DNA of 64,000 bases from Welwitschia mirabilis. Lineage: Eukaryota; Gnetophyta; Gnetopsida; Welwitschiales. The notes beneath the pieces were generated by a model that was given only the letters and a program-made list of their open reading frames with translations, was not told the origin of the DNA and did not search any database. The stretch covers positions 283,814,385 to 283,878,384 of the forward strand of contig JBOZIK010000001.1 of the NCBI GenBank assembly GCA_051453625.1, given 5' to 3'. Within the stretch, counting starts at the first letter, position 1. The number at the start of each line of letters is the position of its first letter. Both the position numbers and the translations under genes were made by a program. Positions 24,301 through 35,889 of the stretch are shown here, piece after piece.

Positions 24301-27300
24301 AAGTTGCTAGTCCAATGCAATAGGCTGAGAGAGCTTTCCACAAAAGCATTTTGAACATATCAAATCATTGAATTACAATAATTAAAATCATTTCTAGGTA
24401 TCAGGACAAGGAGTTTATTTGTGTCCTTAGCATTTCAGAGTTTGCATAATTAGAATAAAAATTTTAAGATATCTATTAGACTTAAGTGCAATAACAATCA
24501 CTGATTTTTTCCACCTAATTCAAAATCTAGGCATTCATAACTTTGAATAATGTACAGAAATGCTTTTCATGACAATTTCTCATGGCAAAATTGTATTCAA
24601 TGTTTTAAGTTCTTAATGTTTTAGATCCTCATGTATCATTGTTCATGGCCCATAAATGGGTCATTCAGTGACTACCATTTGTTCCTATATTTGAGATCTT
24701 TGCCTGAAAAGTTCAATTGAGAATTCTCTCTCTATAATTTTTTTTTCCTTGGTTTTCTGTAGTGTTATTTTTGCTGTTGAAATGTTGTCATGATCAACTA
24801 GGGCTCATACGTTACGTGTTGCCTTCATTATTTGTTTTATTTTTTGTATATGATGTAGGTGATTATCCACCTTTGTGTTTGGGATAATGTTTGTCTTGAA
24901 ACTTTAAGACACTAGAATATAGAGAGTTTGATTGTTGGAAACCAAAATAAGGATGGAGACAAGATTCTTGTCCTTAGATTTGATGAAAATAAGATCTTCT
25001 TAATAAGCTAGAAGTCAAAGTTCAAAATGTTGAAATCCAAGGCAATGGCTTAGCTTACTTTAACATAAAGATAACTAAGAAAGATAGTTTCTTTGTTTTT
25101 GTCTAAGGATGTCTCATAGCTATCTACATATAGGTCTTTGAGAGTTGCACTTTCAAGACAGTCAGAAAATATAATTTAAAACACATGTACAACTATAATT
25201 TTAAGTTCTCTAATGTACTACATAAAGGGGTTCTAAAATAGACATCTTTTCTATAGAGAGTAAAATGTTTTGTTCATCTTTTTAATGCTTGCTTGCAATG
25301 TTACTACATTGTAATCTTCTCTTAAGCCAAAAGTATAAGCGAGAATTTTTATTAAAAAAGAGTGCAAGCAATATGTATCATAACTTCTTAAACTCAACTT
25401 GATCTTAAAAATGAGATTTTGAAATCTCTATGTTCTAAAGTTTTCCTCTCTAATTTAAACCTAGCAAAATGTTTACATTAAATATTATTTTATACTTTAT
25501 TGTACTATTATAATTAAGAGTAAGGTTATAATTATTTTATTAGAGTTAATGTCTCATGATATATGATAGGGTTCGCTACATTAAATAAAATAGTTCATTG
25601 TAGTATGAGGGTTAGATTATTACTCCTAATGTAAAATTATAAAAGGATTGACTAAAAAATGTGCATACATTAAAAGAACTTGGCTATTAAAAATTGACAT
25701 GTATCCTTGGGGTTTTTGATAAGAAACAGATTTGCATCATTTCATAAATGAACCATGTAAATTGTGTTTATTTTTTTGATTTTTTGTCTATGTCTGTTAT
25801 TGTTTACATTTCTTATTTATTATTTATTACTCATTCATCATTTTTTTCCTCCTCCTCCTTTTTCTTCTTCTAGTTGCTTTATAATTTTCCCAACAATTTA
25901 TTACTCCTTTTAGTATTTATTNNNNNNNNNNNNNNNNNNNNNNNNNNNNNNNNNNNNNNNNNNNNNNNNNNNNNNNNNNNNNNNNNNNNNNNNNNNNNNN
26001 NNNNNNNNNNNNNNNNNNNNNTTTATAATTTTCCCAACAATTTATTCCTCCTTTTAGTATTTATTTATGTATAGCTCCATTTAAAAGTCTACATGCTTCA
26101 TTATTCATCTGACATGAAGGAAAGTGTCTTGTCACCAAGGAGGCAAATCCAACACTCAAGAATCAGTTTGTGGGACTAATATTCAGTTTTGAAAATGCCA
26201 TGGCTTGCTTCATCAAGATAATGTTTGTTCTAAACATTTTTCCATTTTTATCCAATATTATTACCAAATCTATAAGAGCTCCTTAAATTTTAAAATTTTA
26301 GTTGAAAAAAGAGCTATAGAGTTTTCTCATTACTTCTTAGATAGCCAACACCTTGCATTCCAAAAGGGGCAAAAGTGAGACATAGATTTTGCTAACTTAA
26401 GGATAGAGATTTCTAGTTAAGAAGTTATTTGACTATAATTTGTGTCTACCAAGTTGTCATCAACATGTATCTAGTTCTAGTAAGTAGTTATGGTCATGTC
26501 CTTTGAAGCTTGTGGTGTTCGTGTTAGTGGATAGTTGGGCATCTAATTTGGTAAAATGAAAAAGCAAAGTCTCATTAGAGGTGTAATTTATGGAAGTTAA
26601 TGAGTCTTATTACACCCTCCTTTCCTAGATAAATCAACCATGAGTTATTGGCCTCTTAACAAAAATAATAAACATAAACATTGAGCATAAGGAAAAATGT
26701 AAAGGATATAAATAAATAACAATGATCAATATTTTGTTGAAGATGAATATAAACATTACTCTAATGATGCAACAATAAAAGTATGGTTAAAAGATCTTAT
26801 GTTCAGTTACTTAATGGAATGAATATGTAGCCCAAGACTTAGATGTAAGATCTAACTTAACCAAATCCCTGAAATACATATGATTTAAACTTTTTGTTGT
26901 AAATAGTTAATAGAGAAACATCTAATTATAAGGATTACATCAATTCTTATCAAAGCAATAGGATTAAGAAAGAATACTACTACATATTTTAGCAACAAAG
27001 GTATTGATTAAGCTATGCTACATACTCAAAATAATTGGATTGCTTGCTAAATTTTACTATCTAATTATAATTTTGATAATCTTTTCTGATGATTAGAAAT
27101 ATAAACAAATATGTTTAACTGTCGTTTGTTATTAATTTACATTAACAAACAAAGCATAATAATGAATACACATTAGCATAAAACCTTCAACTATTTATTT
27201 TTCTTAACCTTCATAACATAAGAACTATAATTATTATAGGAAAACACCCACAATCTCATACTTAATGAAGAAATGATATTAGCATAATAATTACATTGTC

Positions 27301-28780
27301 ATAATTGTAAAATTGCATGGCCATGGACTTCCTATGGAGATTCTTAATTTAGTACAGGGGAGATTAGTGATAACCATATCAAAGTCCAACACAAGCTTGC
27401 ATTAGGATTAAGGGATAAATATAAATATATTAATATATTATTAGTAAGTGTAAAAAAGTAAGACAAGAAGTAAATGTGCAATATAGGTAATTGATGGTAT
27501 TCGTTTTGAAGCTATAGAAGTTGTGACCTAAGAAAGAGTTTTTATATAAGGTTAAAACAACAAAATATCTTATAAAACTTGTTAGGAAGAATCTCACCAC
27601 AAATTTTCATTGGTCATGCTCGATGTGCCATGAGGACTTATCTTTCGTAATGCAATCATAGAGGTGATGATGGGACTAGAAACACGTGTTATTGTCATAA
27701 TGAATATCTTCATTATAATTATCATTGAAAGTATATCAAAATTGATAACTCTATTTAGTCATGCTTTGTGTGCCATGCAAAAGTTCCTCCCCACCAATGC
27801 AACCATAAAGGCCAATATTAGACATAAATCTATAACGAGATTTCAATTATGCATTAGGTTTAAACATCTTGTATAATATCTTTACTATAATTATGAACTT
27901 AAATAACATAAAAATAGGGTTTTAAGATATCTTCAAACATAATTAACAAGAGGAGAAAAAATTCCCCTAGAAGTTTTCTACAATGGGTAATATGGTGTTG
28001 TGTTGGCTAAGTGTACACTAAAAAAGAGCATGTTGACTCTTGGAAATGCTTATATTTCATTAGAATAATGAATGGTTTTTCTAAGGGTGTTTAGCTAGAG
28101 GAAAACATATCCCTAAATTTTTAGTAAGAATAAGATTGGTAATGACATCTACCCCACTGTAATAATAATTTCAGAATTTTTACATCATGTCTTACTTAGA
28201 ATTTGCATCCATCCATTTATATAGCTACTCACATCAACAATTATAATTGCAAATTCAAGAAAGTAACATAATTTTATTAATGTCAAATAAAATAGAGTTA
28301 CAAATAAAGAACAACATTTTACATAATATAAGAAATATTTTCGTTCATAACATAACAGGTCTAATTACTAAATAACATAGGTGTTATTTAATATAACTTT
28401 ATAAAATAACCCTTCTATAAGATCTTCTTACTTGATTTCTTAGTTTAGGATTTCTTCTTTTGAAACTTCTACTATTACCAAAACATTGAAAATATTTTAC
28501 CTTTTGTAAAATATCACTTTTATATCTTTTATATTTTCATATGTAAGTTTAAAACCTTTGTAAGTTGTGGAAGGAAAATTTGACAATATTAAAACTCTAG
28601 GACTAAAGTCTTATTCTTACATCAAAGCAATGCTTCCTTGAAATTCTAGGTATGAGTTTGATTCTAGGAAATGTCTTTCAACAATCAAAAAAATTTAAAA
28701 AGGATAAACTAAAACTCTTAAAAAAAACAATTTGGGCATCTCTTCATGCTTATCCTACAGAAACTTTTTTCCCTACTTTT
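24301..28780. other. AT-rich intergenic DNA with one gap, no gene recognised
   Basis: I read both strands and found only short chance frames, no transposon domains and no RNA genes. The N run at 25922-26021 lies inside. Confidence 0.5.
25922..26021. other. Assembly gap, 100 N, with overlapping flanks
   Basis: The ~43 bases left of the gap (ending tagtatttatt) recur right of it with one mismatch (a/c). The two contigs probably overlap, so the gap is likely not missing sequence. Confidence 0.9.
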
Positions 28781-28782
28781 TT

Positions 28783-29472
28783 ACCAATTTTCAGTTTTAT
28801 CGTCTTTCTTTGTGTCACATTACTTTGACTATTTCCATATTCTTTTTCCATTAAACTTCTCTAAAGATTCTTAAAATACTCATGCCTATTTTATTTTTGA
28901 TATCATATCCTAATCACTAAATTAATGTTGAGTAATTATTAATTAATTATTTACTAATTTTATTCACTAATTAAGATATTAATTATTTACTAATTATATC
29001 CACTAGTTAGATTTGTATCATGTTTACACTTAAATGTTTTACATATTTGACCCTTGAACTTTAGTAACTTCCTATATTTTCAAGTCTACAAGTAATGTAC
29101 TTGTAACTAATTTATTGCTAACCATGTTTATTCATTAAGTAAAGGACTAACTTTTGATATGTTATTTACATGTCATCATAAGTTCTTCAGACTTTGTTAG
29201 AGTCAAACTAGGTAAAGGGACCTATGCCATTATCAAAACCATGGGCAGTATGGGTGTTATGGAGCCTAGTGCATTTTGTAAAGAAAAACATTCTAATCAA
29301 ATTCCAAGATAACAAATCAACATTTTAGCTTAGTCCTAAACTAGTATACGAAGACTAAGGAATACGTATCTATGTCCAACCACTAAAGGAGGTATATTTC
29401 TATTCATCTCTTAATAACAAGGATGTACCAATGCATACCCCTAGCCCTAAGGAGAGCTATAAAAGCATAGTC
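28783..29472 (+). repeat. ~690-bp tandem direct repeat, copy 1
   Basis: Homologous along its length to 29473-30180. Shared blocks include 'cacattactttgactatt', 'ttagatttgt', 'ttattgctaaccatgttta' and 'gagagctataaaagcatag'. It ends with a TATA-box-like TATAAAAG (29459-29466). Possibly a duplicated U3 segment of an unidentified LTR. Confidence 0.8.
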
Positions 29473-30180
29473 TATCAATTTTAAATCTTAGCATCTTTCT
29501 TTATATCACATTACTTTGACTATTTTCATATGCTTTTTCCATTTCATTTCTCTGAAGGTTCTTAAACTAGTTATGTGTATTTTATTTTTTCATATCATAT
29601 ATTAATTACTTAATTAATCTAAATTAATTATAAATTATATATTAATTAGTTATTTATTAATTTATTCAATAATTAAGATTTTTATTATTTACTAATTATA
29701 TCCACTAGTTAGATTTGTGTCTTATTTGCACTAAACTTTTTTACATATTTGACCCTTAAACTTCAGTAAATTCCTATATTTTCAAGACTATGAGTATGCA
29801 CTTATAACAAATTTATTGCTAACCATGTTTATCTGTTAATTAAAAAACTAAATTTTGATATTTTATTTACATGTAATCTTAAGCCATTTAGACTCGGTTA
29901 CAGGCAAACTAGCAAAAGGACTAGTTCTATTATCAAAATCACTATCATCATAGGTGTTATGAAGCCAAGTGAGTTTTGCAAAGAAAGACAAGCTAATCAA
30001 ATTTTAAGATAATAGACCAACCTTTTATCCTAGTCCTAAACTGGTATGCAAAGACTAAGGAGTACATATCTATGTCCTACCACTAAAGGTGAAGTATCGC
30101 TATGGATTTCTTAATAATAAGAATGTACCAATTAATATCCTTAGCCCTAGGGAGAGCTATAAAAGCATAGCCTATTATAA
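29473..30180 (+). repeat. ~690-bp tandem direct repeat, copy 2
   Basis: Second unit of the duplication; it carries TATAAAAG at 30159-30166. Divergence from copy 1 is of the order of 15% by eye, so the duplication is old. Confidence 0.8.
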
Positions 30181-31185
30181 GGTCTAATCATTCTTCATCT
30201 TGCATTTTTTATTGATACTAAAAGCTTGAAGTCTATAATTATTGAAGTGATATTCATCATCATCCATTAGAACTCTGCCTTTCAGATTTAGAATTTCAAT
30301 GGCTATAATAAGAGCTTATCTTCTCATGAGATCCTAAGCCTCCTTTCTTATCCTCGGGTATGAAGGAACGACTAATTCATGTGGTATTTGTTATGCCTTG
30401 TCTTAAACTTGATCTATGATTTGATATTTTCTATAATTATTACATCATTGGTAAATACACTTTAATCTGTGATTAGATTATTTTTACTTTTCCATCTTTA
30501 ATTCAATTAAGATTACTAGTCATGCAATAGTGTTTATATAATGTTCTTGTGTACTTATTTCATTGATTTGTTCCTTCAATGTTTTTTGGAACCCACTAAG
30601 AATGTTTTATCATATCATATATATGTATGGGGGTTGTGTACAAAGCATGGAATTGACTTTCATAACTGTTCAATCTTCCACTTTGGTCATTCATTATGTA
30701 GCTAGCCAATGAGGGTTACGACATTGTTGTTAAGATGATTAATATATTCATAGTTAATATCTTTTATGATATCCTAATGTTTTTCTACATTTCATTGTAA
30801 TACGTAACGTTCTCATTACCTAATACTTTCTTTATGTTCAAAGTCTATAGTGAATTATTCATTGCTTATCTAAGAAACCAAGTTATACTAAGTGAATTAT
30901 CTCTTACTTAGATAAAGTTTTGAATGATAGATTGCCTCGTGGATGGTTAATCTTGATTTTCATGAGGATATATCAAATCAATTGAATACTTTCTTTAAGT
31001 ACTTTTCAAATCCTCCTTATGCTCAAACATAGTTTTGAAAACTTCACTAGTTATTATAAGCTTTAAAGTCCATTTGCAGTTCTTATGAGAGAACAACAAT
31101 TAGGATTAGCTATATTATAATAAAGTCCCTAGGTTTTTTATGTAAAATTGCTACATATGCCTTAACTATTAAGGCACATTTTGCA
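30181..31185. other. Intergenic DNA, no gene recognised
   Basis: If the repeats to the left are LTR U3, the first part of this stretch would be the transcribed R/U5. I could not confirm that. No open frame with recognisable homology. Confidence 0.4.
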
Positions 31186-31196
31186 AAGATAACAAT
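31186..31196. repeat. LINE target-site duplication, left copy
   Basis: AAGATAACAAT, identical to 37068-37078. It abuts the A-rich 3' tail of the LINE (T-run on plus at 31198-31206). Confidence 0.85.
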
Positions 31197-31499
31197 ATTT
31201 TTTTTTGATAAAAAAGTATATATTAAGCTAGAAAATGTACATCAGGGGGCGAAAATTCCTAGGAATAACATGACGATTAAACTATTTAGAAAAAGAAGTA
31301 GTCCACTAACGGGTATAAGGGGAATTGAGAAATAGAACAAAAAGGCGGCGAAACTGCCCCTCGGTGACATAGTCACGGGGAACTACCTATGTAGAAGAGT
31401 AAAAGCATAGAAAAAGAAAAATATAGTACTACTGACAAACTGGGGGTGAAAATGCCTCTTAAGACCATGAGTTACAAAAAACTCAGTTTTGGTAAGGAA

Positions 31500-32722
31500 C
31501 AGACCTGATGGGGGTGGATTAAAGCCCTCTACAAAATGGGAACATGTTACCATGATTATGGTCGAGAAGGAATCTGCCCAAATCATCAAAGAGAACCTCA
31601 AACGCTTGATTTATCTCCTTAAATTCTTTGGCACCTGATGGATTTTTGTCTAGATGTAATCATAGGGATTTCTTTCTGTAGCTCAATTTAATGGCTTAAA
31701 GGAAGGCTCTGTAAGAGAGTTCCAATGTCATGAAGGGACATCTCTTTACCCCCTAGATAGTTACCAGTAAAACCTCCCATCTAGTAGTGTTCATGTCAAT
31801 GTCCTCTTGGGATTGAGGCCGGATTTCGACTAATGAAGAATCTGAAGTGGAGTTCTATATAGAGTTGAGGCCCGAGGCTAGATTAGGAGAGGTTTGGGCA
31901 TGCCTACCTCACTCCTAAGAGTTGGGTGATGGTTAATACTGAGTCAGATCCTGGGCTATGTTGGATTTAGGCTTCTCAACTGTCTTCTGTTGGGTCAGGG
32001 ATGAAGATGTCTCCCCTAAACAAACTAGGGACAAAGTCGTCCCTCTCTGGTTAGGGCTACCATGCGTAGCAGTTTAGGTTCTTCTCTTTGAGCTTCTCCT
32101 AGGGGGAATCTGATGTGGACGACGATAGGAGGGAGGAATTGGGGGGCTTCTCTTGTCCTAATTTTTTGTTTTGCTCTATAAAGGGCCAAGACTAAACCTG
32201 AGTGCCTTCAGAAATCCTTCCATTTAAGAACTTAGATAAAAAAGAATGGCAAGTTCACCTAACGTCCTAAGTCAAGAGCTTTAATAAAATAAAAATGGAT
32301 ACCTGAAAGTTTAGAGAAATTCCTTCATTAAACGAAGTAACAGTCCATGAGCTCTGCACTTAGTCCCTAAGGGGGCAGTAGCATCTTTCTGCTGATGTGC
32401 CTATTTGACAATTTAGAAACCCCACTGGGGAAGAAGTGGATTACTTTGCATTTCCCTTTGCTTCCAAATGGAATCCGTTCTCCTTCTGCAAGGATCTTTA
32501 GCAGCCTAAAGAGGAGGTCTTCAGTGATTTCTATTAGGATTCTTCAAAACTTGGTGCGTCCTCCTCTCCATCGTATGTAAAAGGGGATAATATTAGCCCT
32601 CTGGTCTTCTCTAAGCTTATGCAGAGGGGTTCCCATTCCACCACCTGCACTTTCTCCCATAGAGCAGGGCATCCTTCGAAGAGGCCTAGATCAGAAGGCT
32701 TAATTGTTTGTGTGGCATCCAT
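31500..32722 (-). pseudogene. LINE ORF3 relic with C-terminal DnaJ J-domain
   Basis: The frame starts at ATG 32722 (MDATQTIKPSDLGLFEGCPA), runs 62 codons to a stop, and continues in a shifted frame (LFRLLKILAEGERIPFGSKG). It then passes through a stop-broken S/T/P/K-rich stretch that looks like a linker. The 3' part (about 31695-31564) reads AIKLSYRKKSL*LHLDKNP, then SGAKEFKEINQAFEVLFDD. This matches J-domain helix II, the HPD loop (here HLD) and helix III. J-domains stimulate Hsp70 ATPase, and the loss of the Pro in HPD would abolish this. The N-terminal ~110 residues are not recognised. It lies between zf-RVT and the A-tail, inside the target-site duplications. It may be a LINE-encoded ORF3 or a transduced host DNAJ fragment. 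Confidence 0.7.
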
Positions 32723-32766
32723 TGTGGCTCTGATTTGGAAATGAAGGTGCTTGATCCTCCTTATTG

Positions 32767-32774
32767 TATTTATA
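32767..32774 (-). promoter_or_regulatory. TATA-box-like motif upstream of LINE ORF3
   Basis: The minus strand reads TATAAATA 45 bp upstream of ATG 32722. Pol II initiation about 30 bp downstream would give a leader of only some 15-20 nt. No experimental support; it may be chance in AT-rich DNA. Confidence 0.35.
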
Positions 32775-32929
32775 GGAAAGGGTAGGGATAATTATTGAAG
32801 ATCGAATTATTTCTGATCTACCAAATCTACCAAAACATCAGGCAGATCCCATCTAATAAATGCATGTCAGGGGCGTTATAGGTTTGATAGTACTTCTTCA
32901 TAATGGATATTCATTCTTTACTCCAAAAG

Positions 32930-33070
32930 CAGTGATGAAATAGATGTCATGTTGTTTCCGGATTGTACTGGCAAATGAGACAGGCTATGTCCACTTGGAA
33001 TCCCCTCTTGAGTAATTATTCTCTAGTTAAAATTCTCTTGTGGTTTTTTAACCAGCAAAAGACCTTAATT
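32930..33070 (-). pseudogene. LINE ORF2 C-terminal zf-RVT domain
   Basis: The minus strand reads FCWLKNHKRILTRE, stop, LLKRGFQVDIACLICQY, then ETT*HLFHHCFWS. This is the C-x2-C...H-x3-H-type cysteine/histidine module at the C-terminus of plant LINE ORF2 proteins. All metal ligands are still visible, but two stops interrupt it. Confidence 0.85.
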
Positions 33071-33399
33071 TTTTTTGGAATCTAACCCTTCCAATACTTC
33101 TTATATGTGTCCTCTTTTTCATATTTCTTTAGGAGGATATTCTTGGTTAAATCATATTAACAGATGTTTAAGTTAATGAGTTGTTGTCGAGCTTTGCTGA
33201 GATGTTTCCTTAGGTAGGACTCCTAATGATCAATGATCCAATCTCTAGATTTGTAATTGATTAAATTACACCAGGGCTAATCTTCTTCTTATAGTTTCTT
33301 TAAAATCCTATGTGCTCCAATGAGGATGTAATATTCTATTTTCTAAATCCCCAAACCCCCTAATTTTATTGGGTGGATAATAGTCTCTCATTTGCAGAG

Positions 33400-34900
33400 G
33401 TGAATTCAATGGTGATCCTTTCCTCCTGACCAAATAAATTCCTTTAAAATCCTGTTAAATTTTTGGATGATATTTCTCATAGGGACGATAACGAAAGCTA
33501 TGTACTAGAAAGAGGAAATTAAGCAAGAGTTTGTGAGAATGATTTTAGATTTGGATGAGAGAGAGTTGTTTTATCATGAGTTACACCAACTTTGGATGGA
33601 TTCCAAGATGTAATTCCAAGTATTGGTCTTGTGCTAATTTCGAATAAGAATACCCAAGTAGATATCTTATAGGTCTCCTAATTTTGCACTCAAGATTTGA
33701 GCGATTTCAACCCCTCTAATACTTTTTCTGCCCAAGGTGTAGATTCTTGATTTGTCTCAGTTGGTGTGTAGCCCTGTTGCCACTACAAAGATGTTCATAG
33801 CATTTTTTATTACTTTTGATTACTGACATGATGCCCTAGTCATAATGATGGTATTGTCTACATAGTGATTATTGAGAAAGGTTTGGCCTTTAATTCTGGC
33901 TCCTGTAACTCTGTTTCTTCTTAGGAAAACATGTAACACATTCATCACAAAAATAAAAAGGTATGGGAATAAAGGGTGTTCTTGTCTCAACCCTCTATCT
34001 ATTGAGAAGAAATTTGATTTATGGTTGTTAACCTCTATACTGAATTTGGCTGAAGCCTGCATGTCTAGCCAAAGATTAATAATATCTTGAGAAAAATTTA
34101 TTTTCCTAAGAATACACCCTAATACTTTCCAACTAATAAATCGTAAGCTTTAATAATATCCAATTTAGTAAGAAGGAAGGAAATTTGTATTTTTTAATAG
34201 AGTGAATGGTCTCATGAGTCAAGAGAATTTGGTCTTGAATATACTTGGATTAGATGAAGCTAGCTTGATTCTCTGAAATCACATTAGGAAGCAAGAGGGT
34301 GATACGACCAACCATGATTTTTGTGAAAATTCTGCAAATAAAATTACAAACACGTAGAGGCCTAAAATCCTCTGGTTTGCTAGCATCCCTTTTTTTTGGT
34401 ATATGTACCACCCTAGTTCTATTCATTTCCCTAGGAATCTATCTGTTATGGAAGACTTCCTGCATCAGATTATGAAGGTTAACCCCTAAAATGGAGAAGT
34501 AGGATTTGGAAAGTTTAATTGGCCAGCCATCAGGGCCAGGTGCTCGGTTATTATTCATGGATCTGACAGTAGATAAAACCTTTTTTCTACTCATAGGTTT
34601 AGTGAAGATATAGTTATCTTCACTCGAGACATTTTTATTTTCTAGAATAAAGTTGGGGGCGATATCATCTCATTCCCAAATTCTATTAAGATGGGCCTGC
34701 AATCCCTTAGCTATATCCTCTTCATTTTCTATGATTTAACCTCCGATGGATAGTCTTTTAATCTTGTTATCTGATCTATACCGGTTGGCCTACTAAAAGA
34801 AGAATCTGGTATGTTTGTCATCCTCTTTTAGCCATTTGATCCTTGAGCGTTTTCTTTAGCAGTGTTCTTCATTAGTGTGTATTTCTTGGAGATTCATTAG
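33400..34900 (-). pseudogene. LINE ORF2 reverse transcriptase remnant
   Basis: The RT starts near 34560 with PGPDGWPIKLSKSYF, followed by NRTRVVHIPKKRDASKPEDF and RPLRVCNFICRIFTKIM. At 33820-34062 the palm reads FFSIDRGLRQEHPLFPYLF, then the catalytic block HYVDNTIIMT, where active LINEs have (F/Y)ADDT. The second metal-binding Asp is Asn. With several frameshifts the enzyme is dead. These blocks show the LINE class and orientation clearly. Confidence 0.88.
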
Positions 34901-35189
34901 GCACTAATATTCTTTGTTTTGTAGACTGTCCTAGTTACCTTCCTCCTCCTACTCAGTTTGGATTCTTTTAATTTCCTCCTCAGGTTCGGTTTTTAATGCA
35001 AACCTCTCTTTATCTTTCCTTCTCCAATCTCTTATATGAGCTTTTAGGTATTGAGGCCTCTGTACAGAAATGTTATGGGTTGAAACCCATTATAGTGTGC
35101 CCATATTTTTTCCAATAGCACTATAGTTTTTGTCCGGTTAATCTAATACCGTTCCATACAAAACAGAGTCTTCTAGGGTGAAATTGCCC

Positions 35190-35860
35190 CCACTTTGAGT
35201 TTGATAAGATGGTGGTCCAAAGTAGTCCTATTTAGGCCATAGGCTTCAAATGGGAGTTTAGCTAGATCCTTCCTAGCTAGAACTCTATTAATATTGGATA
35301 TTATTAGACCTTACTCGCTCTTCTATTCGACCACGTATACTTGCACCCAGCAATAGGGACGTCTGTGAGAGAGTGTCTTGCCAAAAAATCTTTTAGTATT
35401 AAGGCACCTCTAGAATTTTAGTTATTGCCCCCTGATTTTTTCCAGCGATGAAGACATTGATTGAAGTCACCAAAGATAAGCCATTTGGATTTATCTATTA
35501 CCATCCTCTGAGCTTCTTCCAAGATAAAGGCCTTGTCTTGATTATGTTGGGAACTATAAAGGTTTTTGATAGTCCAGCCTTCTTTTTTAAGGAGAATTGT
35601 GATGTGGGTCTTACTACTGTGAATCAGATATGCCTTTATTTTGGTAAAAATCATGAGGCCACCAGAGTTGCCTTAGGCTGCAACAGTGAAGAAAGTCCAT
35701 TACTTCTCTAAATTCATTTTCCCCATATCATTTTTTATCTTCATTTCCTGTAAGTAAACTAAATCGATATTATATTGACTGATCATGTTTCGTACGGTTT
35801 TTTTCTTATAGGAGAATCCTAATCCCCTATAATTCCATGTGAGACAATTTATTAGGGGTG
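35190..35860 (-). pseudogene. LINE ORF2 apurinic-like endonuclease remnant
   Basis: It begins near 35860 with NCLTWNYRGLGFSYKKK (family: 'SWNCRGLG'), followed by IDLVYLQEMKIK, where active elements have '(L/F)xQETK'. It ends with WLIFGDFNQCLHRWKKSGG at 35418-35490, containing the conserved GDFN. This domain nicks target DNA for primed reverse transcription. Several stops are present. Confidence 0.85.
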
Positions 35861-35889
35861 TTTTTGTCCCTTTCTAGGTTCTTGACCTT

